Origin: Malachius bipustulatus
Taxonomy: Eukaryota; Arthropoda; Insecta; Coleoptera; Melyridae
Direction of reading: 5' to 3'
DNA length: 64,000 nt
NCBI GenBank assembly: GCA_910589415.1
Contig: OU342638.1
Location: forward strand, 4,402,001 to 4,466,000
Shown piece after piece: positions 1 through 10,194 of the stretch. Both the position numbers and the translations under genes were made by a program. The first letter of the stretch is position 1. The number at the start of each line of letters is the position of its first letter. The notes beneath the pieces are model-generated. The model searched no databases. It saw only the letters and a program-made list of their open reading frames with translations, and was not told the origin of the DNA.

Positions 1-404
1 TTCCGAGAGTGGGTTTCTGTTTTCAGATTGATGCGTCATTTCCAAAACTCGCCACGGCGCGTATTCTAGAGGCCACGGCCGCTACAAATACGACACGCAG
101 CGGGCGATGGCAGTGGAGTGACTGCCGTTGCGATTGCAAAGCCCGGAGGTAAACCGTCCGGGCGACCAATTAACGGAGAGGCGCGCTCTGACGCCGATAT
201 CTCCAACCAATCAAGTGGACCGCCGAGGGAAGAGGCCGGCCCATATTGTTCAGGACGCAACGATAATAAATACATACCGTTATGTGTAAATATGTTTAAT
301 TGTAAATAAATGCTTTTATAATTTAGACTGAATTGTCACGGGTAAAAGGGGGCAAATATCCATCCCTGTGTGATCATCTCTACCCAACCGAAAATCCCGT
401 AACA
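1..404 (+). mobile_element. Right end of a diverged LTR, cut by the window edge
   Basis: Bases 316-404 match, in reverse complement, the left end of the LTR at 24482: a CACGGGTAAAAGGGGGCAA block, then CTACCCAACCGAAAATCCCG and a terminal AACA. The remainder (1-315) is not alignable by eye to that LTR, so this is a related but distinct family. Read on the plus strand, the end at 404 is the LTR's own 3' end. What follows does not begin with a TGG-type primer-binding site, so it is more likely a 3' or solo LTR than a 5' one. A TGTAAATAAATGC stretch at 300-313 could hold the polyadenylation signal. Internal sequence would lie to the left of the window or be absent. Confidence 0.7.
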
Positions 405-695
405 GCCTCAATTATAACCCAATAAAGGGTGAATGTATTTTAAGTACCTGAGTTGCTTGTAGATGTCACCAGCTGTGTAACTTGTTTCTTGCTTAGGCAA
501 CTGTGCGAAAATACTTTGGAACTTGTATAAAATCATTAGGCACAGTTTGTCGAGTTTTTAAAATTCGTTGGATAGGCACCTTTTCCACTGACCCCTTCAA
601 TTACTAACAATTTTTTTATTTGTTGCAAGTCATAAATTTTCAATTGTTACAATATTCAAATTAGATCCAAACTTTAAACCACTAGTATTCTTTAG
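405..695. other. Unassigned AT-rich spacer
   Basis: No reading frame, terminal inverted repeat or recognisable repeat was found between the LTR end and the BEL/Pao fragment. Confidence 0.5.
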
Positions 696-953
696 GTGAA
701 CCCTATTTTTCATAACACTAAATTCCCAGACGAAAGTGAAATTATAAAGACATCATTTTATGTTGATGATCTATTGATCGGCAGTGATTCTGCAGAAAGG
801 TTAACGGGACTAAAAAATACTTTACAAAACATATTAAATTCCTATGGTTTTCAACTTAGGAAATTTGTAAGTAGGGGAAGGTGTCCTATAATGACATTGC
901 TTTATTTTGAAAATATTTTCACAGAAGGGCAAATAAAAATGAATAATCCGTAA
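696..953 (+). pseudogene. BEL/Pao retrotransposon reverse transcriptase fragment
   Basis: The frame contains SFYVDDLLIGSDS followed about 20 residues later by LNSYGFQLRKF. An FYVDDLL catalytic loop followed by GF-L-RK is the arrangement of BEL/Pao reverse transcriptases. YVDD is the metal-binding catalytic loop of the RT palm. Only about 60 residues are recognisable; the frame then drifts into unrelated residues after about position 880 and stops at 953. No LTR, protease or integrase of this element is nearby, so it is a short relic. The methionine at 696 is only the first in the frame, not a real start. Confidence 0.75.
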
Positions 954-1094
954 GTTTCCTAGAGAAAAACATAATATAATGATTTAATGAAAAATAAATG
1001 AAATAGAGACCTAAAATGTTATTAGTTGAACTACAATATGTCGTTTTAGACACTAGGGGTGTCCAAAATGACAGTATCAAAATATTAGTAAAAA

Positions 1095-1523
1095 TTAATT
1101 ACACACGTCACAAATAAATGTTTTTGATTTTGGAGTTAAATCTGTACACTCCAAATGAGCCCACAACCGACACAGCACACACTGGATCCAAGTTTCCTTA
1201 AATTTTGATGCCATAAATAACCCATTGCAATAAATGCAAGCGGCATCATCTTCATCATCAGTCTCTTGAAAGGGTTCACTTTCTTCATCTGTCTCATCTT
1301 CTATTATTGCCTTGGGACTCTTTTTTGTAGTTTGATGACACAAATTCATATGTAATTTAGAACAATGTGCTTCTGACATGTTTTGTTCTTTAGAGTTGTC
1401 ACAGGAAATCTTCTTTTTAATTTTCCGTGAGTCAATTTTCAATTTTTTCTTTGCTTGCTCTTCGTTTTTATATATATATATTTTCCGAAGTATCGTTAGA
1501 TGACGCTGGAACGAAGTTTTCAT
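1095..1523 (-). pseudogene. C-terminal PHD-like finger of a pogo/Tigger-type transposase
   Basis: The frame ends in a Cys-rich module: CIYCNGLF, then WIQCVLCRLWAHLECTDL and FICDVCN, preceded by an acidic linker (DETDEESEPFQETDDEDD). Insect pogo-like (DDE_1) transposases commonly end in this acidic stretch plus a PHD-like zinc finger, where it probably aids chromatin or DNA binding. The N-terminal HTH and the DDE core are absent: upstream sequence past about 1500 belongs to a LINE ORF1, so the junction lies near 1490-1530 around a short TA microsatellite. The Lys-rich segment just before the acidic stretch fits the same family. It is a stranded C-terminal piece, not a gene. Confidence 0.65.
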
Positions 1524-1564
1524 ATTTGCGCTTTGGTGATGGTATATCAGGGGTTGGTGCCAAC

Positions 1565-2740
1565 TTATCTGGAGCAGATGACAAGGTTATTGTGGGTGTT
1601 GCAGGTATCTATTCTTTGCAATTTCTTCCTTTCCAGGGATGTGGAGAGAGAGGACGTTGTAGGAACAGCTTCTGGAGATTTTCTACTGTCTTCAGAAAAC
1701 CGTTCGAACCGGCGAACACTGATGTTATATGGCCAAAAAGACGGATCAAGAATCCTCTCTATCTCATCGCCCCGAACTCCGACCATATAGTTAGTGAAAC
1801 TAAGTTTCTCCATTCTACCTTGGTCAGGCTGATTTACCAAGGACTTGATTTTTATAAATCCCGTAATATTCAATTTGTTCTTTATGTACCTAATTATAGT
1901 ATGCTTACTAAATGCAGGAGGTACATGTCCAAGATGTATATACTGATGGCCGGTGTTATTACCATCCCTTTCAGTCTTGCGGTTCAACTGACGTTCTCGA
2001 ATTTCGAAAGGTTTCCCCTCGGGTTGGATTGACGGAGCGGGAAGTCCAGCAGATAGTTCAGGCTCCTCTGTCTGGCACGCGCTGTTAGAGACATATCTAA
2101 TTTTTGTAGATGTCTTGGTGGTGTCTGTCTGGGTATTTTTCAATGCTGAGATAGTCCTCCCCATGTACGATATCTCTTGTTGCACTTTATTCAGAATAGT
2201 TTCCGTTTTCTTTGAGTTAGAGTCGAAAACCTCAATTCTGCATGTGTTGTTGTCTATGTTCTCATTTTTGTAGAAAATCGACATTAACGACTCGATATCC
2301 GCCTGTATTCTGGAGAGAGTTCGAGGCAGTGACTGAGGGCCATCCTTTAAAAGAGTATTTAATGAAGACATTACATCATCTTGCAACAGTTCAGGGTGTT
2401 TATTTGTCGTCTGACGTGATTCATAAATGTCTTCTACTAGAGGTATTAGTGACGTTATATTTTTCACGTCCCTTGATAGTGCCTCAAATTCGTCCCTCTG
2501 AACCATGGTGTCTGATATTTTCTTGACAGTTGTGTGAAGATATTTTAAATTCTGTGAGTTACAAATCTTACATACAAATTGTATGCAAGAGTTGTTTAGT
2601 TTTGCAATTGTTTTGAAAACATCTTTCTCAAGTTCAGTGCATTTCCAACAAAATATTCTTCTGCATTCACCCGAACACGTAATCTTGTAGCGGCATATGC
2701 TCAGGTCCAATTGTTTGGAGCAAACATCACAGTTGACCAT
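1565..2740 (-). CDS. LINE (non-LTR retrotransposon) ORF1 protein with PHD-type zinc finger, 391 aa
   Basis: The protein opens with MVNCDVCSKQLDL and a C-x2-C ... C-x2-C finger (FCWKC, FVCKICN) within the first 60 residues, continues with a long predicted helical/coiled region (about residues 70-200), and ends with a fold containing WPYNISVRRFERFSEDSRK. A PHD finger plus the WPYNISVRRF block is typical of ORF1 proteins of insect Jockey/CR1-group LINEs, which bind the element's RNA and assemble RNPs. The frame is uninterrupted. The expected downstream ORF2 (endonuclease/RT) is missing: lower coordinates run straight into a pogo fragment near 1500. Start chosen at 2740 because the finger begins there. 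This clade is compatible with the LINE at 45530-49391, but identity of family is not shown. Confidence 0.75.
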   Translation of the reverse strand: MVNCDVCSKQLDLSICRYKITCSGECRRIFCWKCTELEKDVFKTIAKLNNSCIQFVCKICNSQNLKYLHTTVKKISDTMVQRDEFEALSRDVKNITSLIPLVEDIYESRQTTNKHPELLQDDVMSSLNTLLKDGPQSLPRTLSRIQADIESLMSIFYKNENIDNNTCRIEVFDSNSKKTETILNKVQQEISYMGRTISALKNTQTDTTKTSTKIRYVSNSACQTEEPELSAGLPAPSIQPEGKPFEIRERQLNRKTERDGNNTGHQYIHLGHVPPAFSKHTIIRYIKNKLNITGFIKIKSLVNQPDQGRMEKLSFTNYMVGVRGDEIERILDPSFWPYNISVRRFERFSEDSRKSPEAVPTTSSLSTSLERKKLQRIDTCNTHNNLVICSR

Positions 2741-3190
2741 TATTGTTGTTTATTAGTTCACTTTAGTTGGGTATGGCAAAATAAAGTCAGTGGGTCAGTT
2801 GTTCGACCTTGTAAAGTTGCAATTAAATTTTGCTGTTGTAGAATTTATTGTTTTCGTTGTGCTACCTTGAAAATTGATGCGGTGTAAGCAACACGGTTAA
2901 CGATTCTTAAGTTCAAGACTATGTTTATGTTCATCAGCAATATGTACACATATAATGACACTCACAGGCCACTGTTGTTGATCTTATGCAAGCACTTTTA
3001 ACAAACTGGAACACATTCAAGAAGAACAATCAGTCAAAACACTGTGCTAAACAGCACCAACAATTCACGTCCGCCACGGACGGAGGACCAACAAGAACTG
3101 TGAAATGAAAACGTCCAAGGGACGTTTTACTGATGCAATTAGGATTGCTTATATTAGGATTGAGTGTGCTTTTTTCCCTAAATAAATCAA
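2741..3190 (-). other. Probable 5' leader of the LINE ORF1, plus unassigned sequence
   Basis: No open frame is found. Read on the minus strand, this precedes the ORF1 start and could be the LINE 5' UTR. A small perfect stem, AAACGTCC facing GGACGTTT, sits at about 3109-3126, and an imperfect CGTCCG/CGGACG stem at 3068-3084. The left limit of the element is not defined. Confidence 0.35.
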
Positions 3191-3575
3191 ATGGCATATC
3201 TGTAGGGTTACCATATTATGCCATGTCGCATCAATATGTGTTTCTAAACTATCAGTTCCTTCACTCTCTTCTACATCACTATCACTATTATTTTCTGTTT
3301 GAATACCATTACGTAAATCTAGCTCAAATTTCTCCTCCTCCGAATCGTCCTCATGCGATGAATTTTCATGTTTTATCTTTCACCGAGTCATCACTGTCGA
3401 AAGGATCTGATAAATCTGAATCATTTTCAATTTTGTAACTAGAAAAGTTCCTTTTACGTTTAGAATTTACAGAATTTTCCACTTTTGCAGCAAGATTAGA
3501 GCCAGTTACTTCCATTGACGTTTCCGGTTCAGTCAGAGGTAGAGGTGAAATCTACAGAATTAATTTCATCACTTA
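3190..3575 (-). pseudogene. Acidic, Ser/Asp/Glu-rich coding remnant of unknown origin
   Basis: On the minus strand the sequence codes in shifting frames for a Ser/Asp/Glu-rich tract (for example NDSDLSDPFDSDDSVKD and SSHEDDSEEEKFEL) with a basic SKRKR patch. At least two frame breaks separate the pieces. Acidic N-terminal regions like this occur in many insect transposase-type proteins, including the piggyBac at 29696-31579, but nothing here identifies a family. It may belong to the same insertion as one of the flanking elements. Confidence 0.35.
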
Positions 3576-3826
3576 GCCGCTGAAGTGCTAGTTTAAATTT
3601 TTTTTAGCGCATCGCCTCTGAAAGACGATTTTTCGTAGCTTAATAGCCGGCGGAATGACGCATATTGCAGCCCTACATGCAATAGTGGCTCGCTTCCAAG
3701 CGTACAAAATATTCCAGCCCGCAACGAACGTTTTTTCTGGCCCTAGGGCGGACAGATTTAGTCGTTACTATAACCTTATCAGTTACATAATATAAATTGT
3801 TTTATTTTAAATTTATAATTTACTTA

Positions 3827-6078
3827 CAGCCGATATTATAAACGCTGGTTAAGTAGATAGTTAGTTATCTGGCAGATAACACTAACTCCGAGTTAAGTTT
3901 CCGCATGCGTATTATAAAGCAAGATATCCCTGAGCCTAGCTCGCGGTTACCTATCGCCGGAAGTCGGACATATTTAACTCTACGTTGGCGACGAGCCTAC
4001 ACGAACTTCGAACGAAGCGCTATTCGGAGGGAATTAAATATAAAATCTGACAGTTCTGAATTTAATTCGTTTCATTCGTATCGTATTATGACAAGGTTAG
4101 GTTTTAGAAGATAAACATTATCAAATCTGCATTTATTACTGTCTACCGTTATGTATTTTATTGTTTGTAATCAATATTAATTCTCAACACACAGCGAGTG
4201 ATAATAAGTGAAAATTGAATCGTGTGAAAGTTGAATCGTCTGTCTACGACACATAATAATAAAACCAGTGAGCGTTTTCAAGCCGTGTTTTCCAGTTAAG
4301 CTAATCAAATCAATCTAACACTCATCAACGACCAACGGAAGACTGAAGACAGCATAATTATAATAATAACAATTCGTAAATAATGTCAGGCGAAAGAGAC
4401 GGCCAGGGCTTTGCCTCTGCCTAATGCGTCCGCCCAACCCAGTCCAGTGTCCCAGAACAGTGCCCCAGTGTACACCCGTGTCCGTCGGCCGTCGCTTTCA
4501 GTTTCAGACCAGCGCTATTCCAGGTCAAAAATTATTAAAATGAAGTAGGTAAACCTAACTTGGTTGAAAGCAGTCAATAGTCAGTACCTACCTGCTACCT
4601 AAGTACATATTTATTTACAAAAGTGAATTTTTATTCCACATTATGGGACATACTGGAAGAATACTTATGTACCTACCTACAACGTTCGGTTCGAGTAATA
4701 GTTTTTTGGTCCATATGGAAAGAAGGGTTTATAAAATGTACCTACCTATACCTATTTGTTGATCGTTAATTTGTTATAAACTGAATAAATTTATACTTTC
4801 AATTTTCTGTTGTTTTATTGTCGAATACATTGAAGAAGTGTCTAGTCTTTAATTTTCATATCTCAATATCGATTTTTTATGAATCAATCTACCCACCTAT
4901 ACCTGCCTACCCTTTAGTTAAAGTGATATACAAGGTGTCCAGGTATGAGTGTAAGAGCTACACGTGGCGACCTTCCTTGGACTATTTTGAGTAAAAAATC
5001 TCAATACAATAATGCTCTAAACCTCTTCACGGTGCCACACGAGGTCATCAAAGTTAGAAATTCTGGGTCACAAATACGCATATTATTGAACTTCTGTTTA
5101 TTTTTGCAGTTACGGTTAACATTTTCAAAGACTTTTGCGAAGTCTTATTTCATTTAATTTTCGTAACAGTGCAATTATGAACTTTTTTAACATTTCTAAA
5201 AACAAAAAAAATTAGGAAATGTTAAAAAAGTTAATAATTGCACTGTTACGAAAATTAAAAGAAATAAGACTTTGCAAAAGTCTTTAAAAATGTTAACCGT
5301 AACTGCAAAAGGAAACAGAAGTTCAATAATATGCATATTTGTGACCCAGAATTTCTAACTTTGATGACCTCGTGTGGCACCGTGAAGAGGTTTAGAGCAT
5401 TATTGTATTGAGATTTTTTACTCAAAATAGTCCAAGGAAGGTCGCCACGTGTAGCTCTTACACTCATACCTGGACACCCTGTAATAATAATTGTGAAATT
5501 GTAACCTGGCTTTTTATTAAATAGGGCAGTTGATATGCTGCTCTTTACTAATTCTCTATTTACTTATATTATTATACCTACCTACCATAAATGAAAAAAA
5601 AAATTCATATCAGCAGATTGAAATGCATCGATAATAATAATATTATTATTATGCACTTATTAAAAGTTATTTTCAAGTTAACATTTAATTATTTCATTAT
5701 TAGAAAACTCACACTAAAAATTTTATCAATTAGGGAGGATGTAAACCTATAAAAACTAAGATCCAATAAGAATTACCTTGATATTCAACAAAATAATATG
5801 CCAGTTTACCACTTTAACCGGCGGAAATCTGACGGTTAACTTTATCAGCCAGATAGGCAAACATAACCGGCTACTTTAACCTAACCAAGCTAAAAATAGC
5901 TTTATAAAACCGAATAGTAAGGTTATCCATGCAAACTACGAGTTAAAGTTATCTGGCAGTTAAAAAGTTAACCGTGAGAGCTGGAAAAAGCTTTATAATA
6001 CACCTGTTGCTTATTTAACTGGCAGATAGGGACTAACTTCGAGTTATCTTCCTTAACCAGCGTTTATAATATTGGCTG
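3827..6078. mobile_element. Non-autonomous PIF/Harbinger-type element with 3 bp TTA duplication
   Basis: Left end CAGCCGATATTATAAACGCT and right end AGCGTTTATAATATTGGCTG are inverted copies with one mismatch. The direct duplication TTA (3824-3826 and 6079-6081) flanks them exactly. TWA duplications with such ends indicate PIF/Harbinger. Beyond the first ~26 bp the ends share scattered subterminal blocks (ATCTGGCAGATAA, AACTCCGAGTTAA, GTATTATAAAGC) that could be transposase-binding repeats. There is no transposase: the interior has only broken frames, AT-rich sequence with repeated ACCTACCTA motifs and a microsatellite near 5633. A second transposon (4931-5481) sits inside it. Confidence 0.8.
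4931..5481. mobile_element. Palindromic (fold-back) element with TA target duplication
   Basis: The two halves are nearly perfect inverted copies of about 260 bp around a short A-rich centre near 5205-5215. The ends are CAAGGTGTCCAGG and CCTGGACACCCTG, each flanked by TA (4929-4930, 5482-5483), as for Tc1/mariner-like insertions. Mirror-image 70 aa frames appear in both arms, but they are a consequence of the palindrome, not genes. The element lies inside the Harbinger-type element and is therefore younger. No transposase is present; how such a long palindrome is mobilised is not visible here. Confidence 0.8.
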
Positions 6079-6239
6079 TTATTATTATAGGGTAACATAC
6101 ATATAACTTTATGTACTTTTATTGTTATTTTAAGGTCTATTAGTGGTTAATAATGATACACATTTATATGTAGCAAAGTTTTATTAAAAAAAATAACAAA
6201 ACATTCAGTTCTATGTATACTTCTTATACATATATAATA

Positions 6240-7089
6240 CAGGGTGATTGATTGAAACGCCACATTAGAAAAAATTCGACTTCCAAATGATCTAGGAATC
6301 TGAAATTTGGAACTTAGGCAACATACCTAATAAGGAGTCAAAATGAAATATTACCAAGATGGCAGCACATTTAAAAATGGTGAAAGCAATGGCCATCTTT
6401 GTTTTTTTAAATGGGACACCCTAAATTTTATTGCATTTTCAGATTGTCTGAGAAAATGTAATAACAATAATGTTTATAGTTGCATTTTAAATTGAGTAGG
6501 CTATGAGTTATAAACAAGTGAAAATCGCAATTTTCCAACTTTAAACCCATTTACCACAAAAACAGCCCATAATATCAAAAAACGGCTTACATGTTCCTAT
6601 CTTAACTTTTTATAAGGCATCCAATTATGCAGTTGAAATGTTTATACAAGGTGGTGAAATTTATCAGATTTTTCATCACCCTGCATAAACATTTAAACTA
6701 CACAGTAGGAACCAGATAAAAATTTAACATAGGGACATGTAAGCCGTTTTCTGATATCTTGAGCCGTTTTCGTGGTAAATGGGTTTAAAGTTGGAAAATT
6801 GCGATTTTCACTTGTTTATAACTCATAGCCTACTCAATTTAAAATGCAACTATAAGCATTATTGTTATTACATTTTCTCAGACAATCTGAAAATGCAATA
6901 AAATATAGGGTGTCCCATTTAAAAAAACAAAGATGGCCATTGCTTTCGCCATTTTTAAATGTGCTGCCATCTTGGTAATATTTCATTTTGACTCGTTATT
7001 AGGTATGTTGCCTAAGTTCCAAATTTCAGATTCCTAGATCATTTGGAAGTCGAATTTTTTCTAATGTGGCGTTTCAATCAATCACCCTG
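6240..7089. mobile_element. 850 bp palindromic element, family B, copy 1
   Basis: Starts CAGGGTGATTGATTGAAACG and ends with its reverse complement; TA flanks both sides (6238-6239, 7090-7091). The arms are about 400 bp each, interrupted only by a short centre near 6640-6680 that itself contains a CATCACCCTG copy. Internal landmarks shared with other palindromes in this window are GTGAAAATCGCAATTTTCCA, AAAAACGGCTTACATG and a final CATCACCCTGYATAAACAT. No coding sequence. A second copy of this family lies at 48223-49073. Confidence 0.85.
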
Positions 7090-7091
7090 TA

Positions 7092-7423
7092 TATAATAAT
7101 ATCAAAATAAAAATTTTCCACGAGAAATACCAGACTTCTTTTCTTTAGAAAAACGCTTCCGGATTGGAGGTGTATTATATACCTCCCTGGATTCGGTGGG
7201 AAATATTTCAACTATAATATAGCACTGGCCAATTCTGCGAAAACGTCGTTGGTTAGCCTTCTGCAATTGAATTTTTTTTGAATATAGTGAATATAGTTTG
7301 AAAGAAAATAAAAATAAAGAGATTTACCCAAACGATTGGTTGTTTAGGAAATATTCAGTAATGATGTCACAGATGTAACTCTGGCACCTAGAATCCAGTT
7401 CTTTTTTCTGGTGATATAACAAT
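7092..7423. other. Unassigned spacer
   Basis: AT-rich sequence with no open frame of note and no terminal repeat. It may be the intronic or 3' flank of the candidate exon that follows. Confidence 0.4.
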
Positions 7424-7598
7424 TTAATTGCCCTGCCGGTTGGTGGAGTTGTCTAATAGATTGTCTAGATCGAAAGCTGTTATGTTCCCCTGATGGTCTT
7501 TGTATTCTCTTAATTTTGTATTCTGTTTTTCAATATTGAAAACTTTTTGTGGAATAACTTCCAAAAATTCACCTGGTTCATCATCTGTTGGTAATGAT
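7424..7598 (-). other. Candidate terminal exon, unknown protein
   Basis: On the minus strand a good splice acceptor (TTTCATTTTAG) precedes 58 open codons that end in TAA at 7424. The peptide includes LPTDDEPGEFLEVIPQKVF and ends in NNSTNRQGN-type residues. Acidic and hydrophobic residues alternate in a way that looks like coding sequence, with no internal stop. I do not recognise the family. It could be the last exon of a host gene or of an intron-bearing DNA transposon such as a Harbinger element; upstream exons were not found because family C palindrome sequence begins at 7852. Confidence 0.35.
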
Positions 7599-8100
7599 CT
7601 AAAATGAAAGAAAATGGGTCAAAGTGTAATATTATATTATTCTTAATTAAATATACAGTGAGGATGTTTATGTAGCCCCCACGTTTATGGGGGTACTATA
7701 AACGTTTTCACTAAACTATTACATTGTGTCTCTGACTTCAAATGTCAACCTCAATTACTTTTTTTTTTTTTCATGAATTTCAAAGAAGACTTTTTTTGTA
7801 GGTATATAATAAAACTTCCAAAATTTTCTTAAATGGATTGACTATATTATACAGGGTGAGGCGCGAGAACCTTAGGGCATTTTTATATGGAGAAGTCCTG
7901 GGAGTAGAAGTCTAAAAATTTATCCGTATATAATTTCGATTTTGATGAGCTGAACTAAAATATTCACAACTCCTCGCCATTTCCGGTTATACCGGAAGTT
8001 GCCATCAACTATCCTATTTTAAATGAGACAACCTATATATTATTACATTTTCAGATTGCCTGAAAAAATTTAATAAAAATGGTCTTTATAGTTCAAAATT

Positions 8101-8483
8101 TTTTGAAAAGGTTTTTGAAAATGCTCAGTTATAGGGTGCATAATGAGTTTCCCACTAGAGGCTTTGATCATGACTTGCTACTGATACAATTCGACTTCAT
8201 GTCACTGGAGAAGAGGCGGAAGCTAGTCGCTGTTAAATTTTTATACTGTGTCTTCCATAACCGTATCGATTGCTCATCAATACTTCAACTTTTTAATTTT
8301 CATATCCCTCGCTCAAATTCTAGAAATGTAAAAACGTTTGCCTTGCGCATAGCAAGGTCAAATGTACTTCTAAAATCGCCGGTGTACGTTATGTCAACCT
8401 ACTTTAATCTCATCTCTAGTTTTTGTGACCTAAATGCCAGCTCCTTAACTGATATATTGCGGGTTGCTGATTTGAATTTTTAG
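8101..8483 (+). pseudogene. LINE ORF2 C-terminal end
   Basis: About 125 codons closing at 8483 with LTDILRVADLNF. It aligns by eye with the C-terminus of the LINE ORF2 at 45751-46626: both have a GF-[DP]-[HY]-[DE]-LL segment, then FCFL/LVFLFKLL[HN]-x-[RW]-ID-S, then ISRHNS/IPRSNS, and SNVLLKSPVY / TSVLLKSPLY. This region lies beyond the RT fingers-palm-thumb domain and has no enzymatic residues. The frame begins at the truncation point, so there is no genuine start; the first methionine at 8079 is in palindrome C sequence. Confidence 0.75.
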
Positions 8484-8543
8484 ATATTGTGGGGTGAGGG
8501 TTATGTATAACTTTATTTTCTTCGTTCCCTAACTTGCTTTCTA

Positions 8544-10194
8544 AACTGCTCAACAAATGAAACGTTACATGATCAAATTTGCCCTATCTTTGGCACTGAT
8601 AAAATTTGGATTGTTTCGAGCAATTCAATTTTTGTTTCGAGGGTTCACTAGTTCAATTCCTTGTTTATCAGTCCGTATGTTTGCAAGAACTTGGTACTTC
8701 ACACAAAGTTTATATAGGGTGGTAAATAAAACAGTTCAAAATCTCAGAAAGTTCAGCTTGCTCCCATTTGATCAAAGATTTTTATTTTTAAATTTCAACA
8801 CAAAGATCATGAAGATGGACCTCATATCTCGAAACGGTTTTCGAATTTTCCGATTATTTCTTTTATTTACAGGGTGATCTCAAAATAACTACTTTTTGGT
8901 GTGGCAATGATAACTTTGTTGCCCGTGACTCGATTTTCAAAATGTAGGGCTCATTTTAAAGCTTAAGCTTCAAGCAAGAACACGCAAGATTTATAATCGC
9001 CTAAGGACAAAAATTGAAAATACAGGGTTGTATTAAAACTAACCCAAACCTGAATGGCTTCCGAAATCTGGTATTACCGAAAATTTTAAATAAAGTCAAG
9101 TTGCTTTCAAACAAACCATTCATTCTGAATACTTCAAGATGTTCTTCGCTTGCATGAGTTAAGAATTGTTGACATAAGAACAAAATTACAACTTCGTGTT
9201 TTCGAAGTGAAAATCGTCATTTTTCAAGTTCAAGGCCCTGTACAACGAAAACGGCTGAAGATAGAGAAAAACGGCTTACATGTCCATATTTTACTTTTTC
9301 ATGTACTATTCTATGGTATAGAAACATTTGTACTTTCTTTGATTTTTTTATTTGGCGACGCGTGGAGAAATCTCAGAATTTTTCAAATTTTTTATCACCC
9401 TGTATAAACATTTTATCTACATCATGGGATAGTACACGAAAAGCTAAAATAGGGACATGTAAGCCGTTTTTCTCTATCTTCAGCCGTTTTCGTTGTACAG
9501 GGCCTTGAACTTGAAAAATTACGATTTTCACTTCGAAAACCCGAAGTTGTAATTTTGTTTTTATGTCAACAATTCTTAACTCATGCAAGCGAAGAACATC
9601 TTGAAGTATTCAGAATGAATGGTTTGTTTGAAAGCAACTTGACTTTATTTAAAATTTTCCTTAATACCCGATTTCGGAAGCCATTCAGATTTGGGTTAGT
9701 TTTAATACAACCCTGTATTTTCAATTTTTGTCCTTAGGCAATTATCAATCTTGCGTGTTCTTGCTTGAAGCTTTAGCTTTAAAATGAGCCCTACATTTTG
9801 AAAATCGAGTCACGGGTAACAAAGTTATCATTGCCACACCAAAAAGTAGTTATTTTGAGATCACCCTGTAAATAAAAGAAATAATCGGAAAATTCGAAAA
9901 CCGTTTCGAGATATGAGGTCCATCTTCATGATCTTTGTGTTGAAATTTAAAAAGAAAAATCTTTGATCAAATGGGAGCAAGCTGAACTTTCTGAGATTTT
10001 GAACTGTTTTATTTACCACCCTATATAAACTTTGTGTGAAGTACCAAGTTCTTGCAAACATACGGCCTGATAAACAAGGGATTGAACTAGTGAACCCTCG
10101 AAACAAAAATTGAATTGCTCGAAACAATCCAAATTTTATCAGTGCCAAAGTTAGGGCAAATTTGGTCATGTAACGTTTCATTTGTTGAGCAGTT
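8544..10194. mobile_element. 1.65 kb palindromic element, family D, inside the LINE
   Basis: AACTGCTCAACAAATGAAACG at 8544 and its inverted copy ending at 10194 are flanked by TA and interrupt the LINE 3' region. Arms are about 800 bp with few mismatches; the centre lies near 9300-9420. Each arm contains an inward CAGGGTGATCTCAAAATAAC boundary (8870 and 9868), also adjoined by TA, so a smaller palindrome may sit inside a larger one. The inner part carries the AAAAACGGCTTACATG core (9267-9282 and inverted at 9456-9470). The paired mirror-image open frames inside (106, 85/71 and 60 aa) are palindrome artefacts. Confidence 0.75.

Noticed and set aside
1427..2032. 201 aa plus-strand frame
   Set aside because: Antisense shadow of the LINE ORF1, which has clear zinc-finger and WPYNISVRRF features.
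4945..5467. Mirror-image 70 aa frames in opposite strands
   Set aside because: They are the two arms of one palindrome; neither has protein-like composition.
8557..10181. Paired 106, 85/71 and 60 aa frames
   Set aside because: Duplicated by the palindrome D arms and lacking recognisable protein features.
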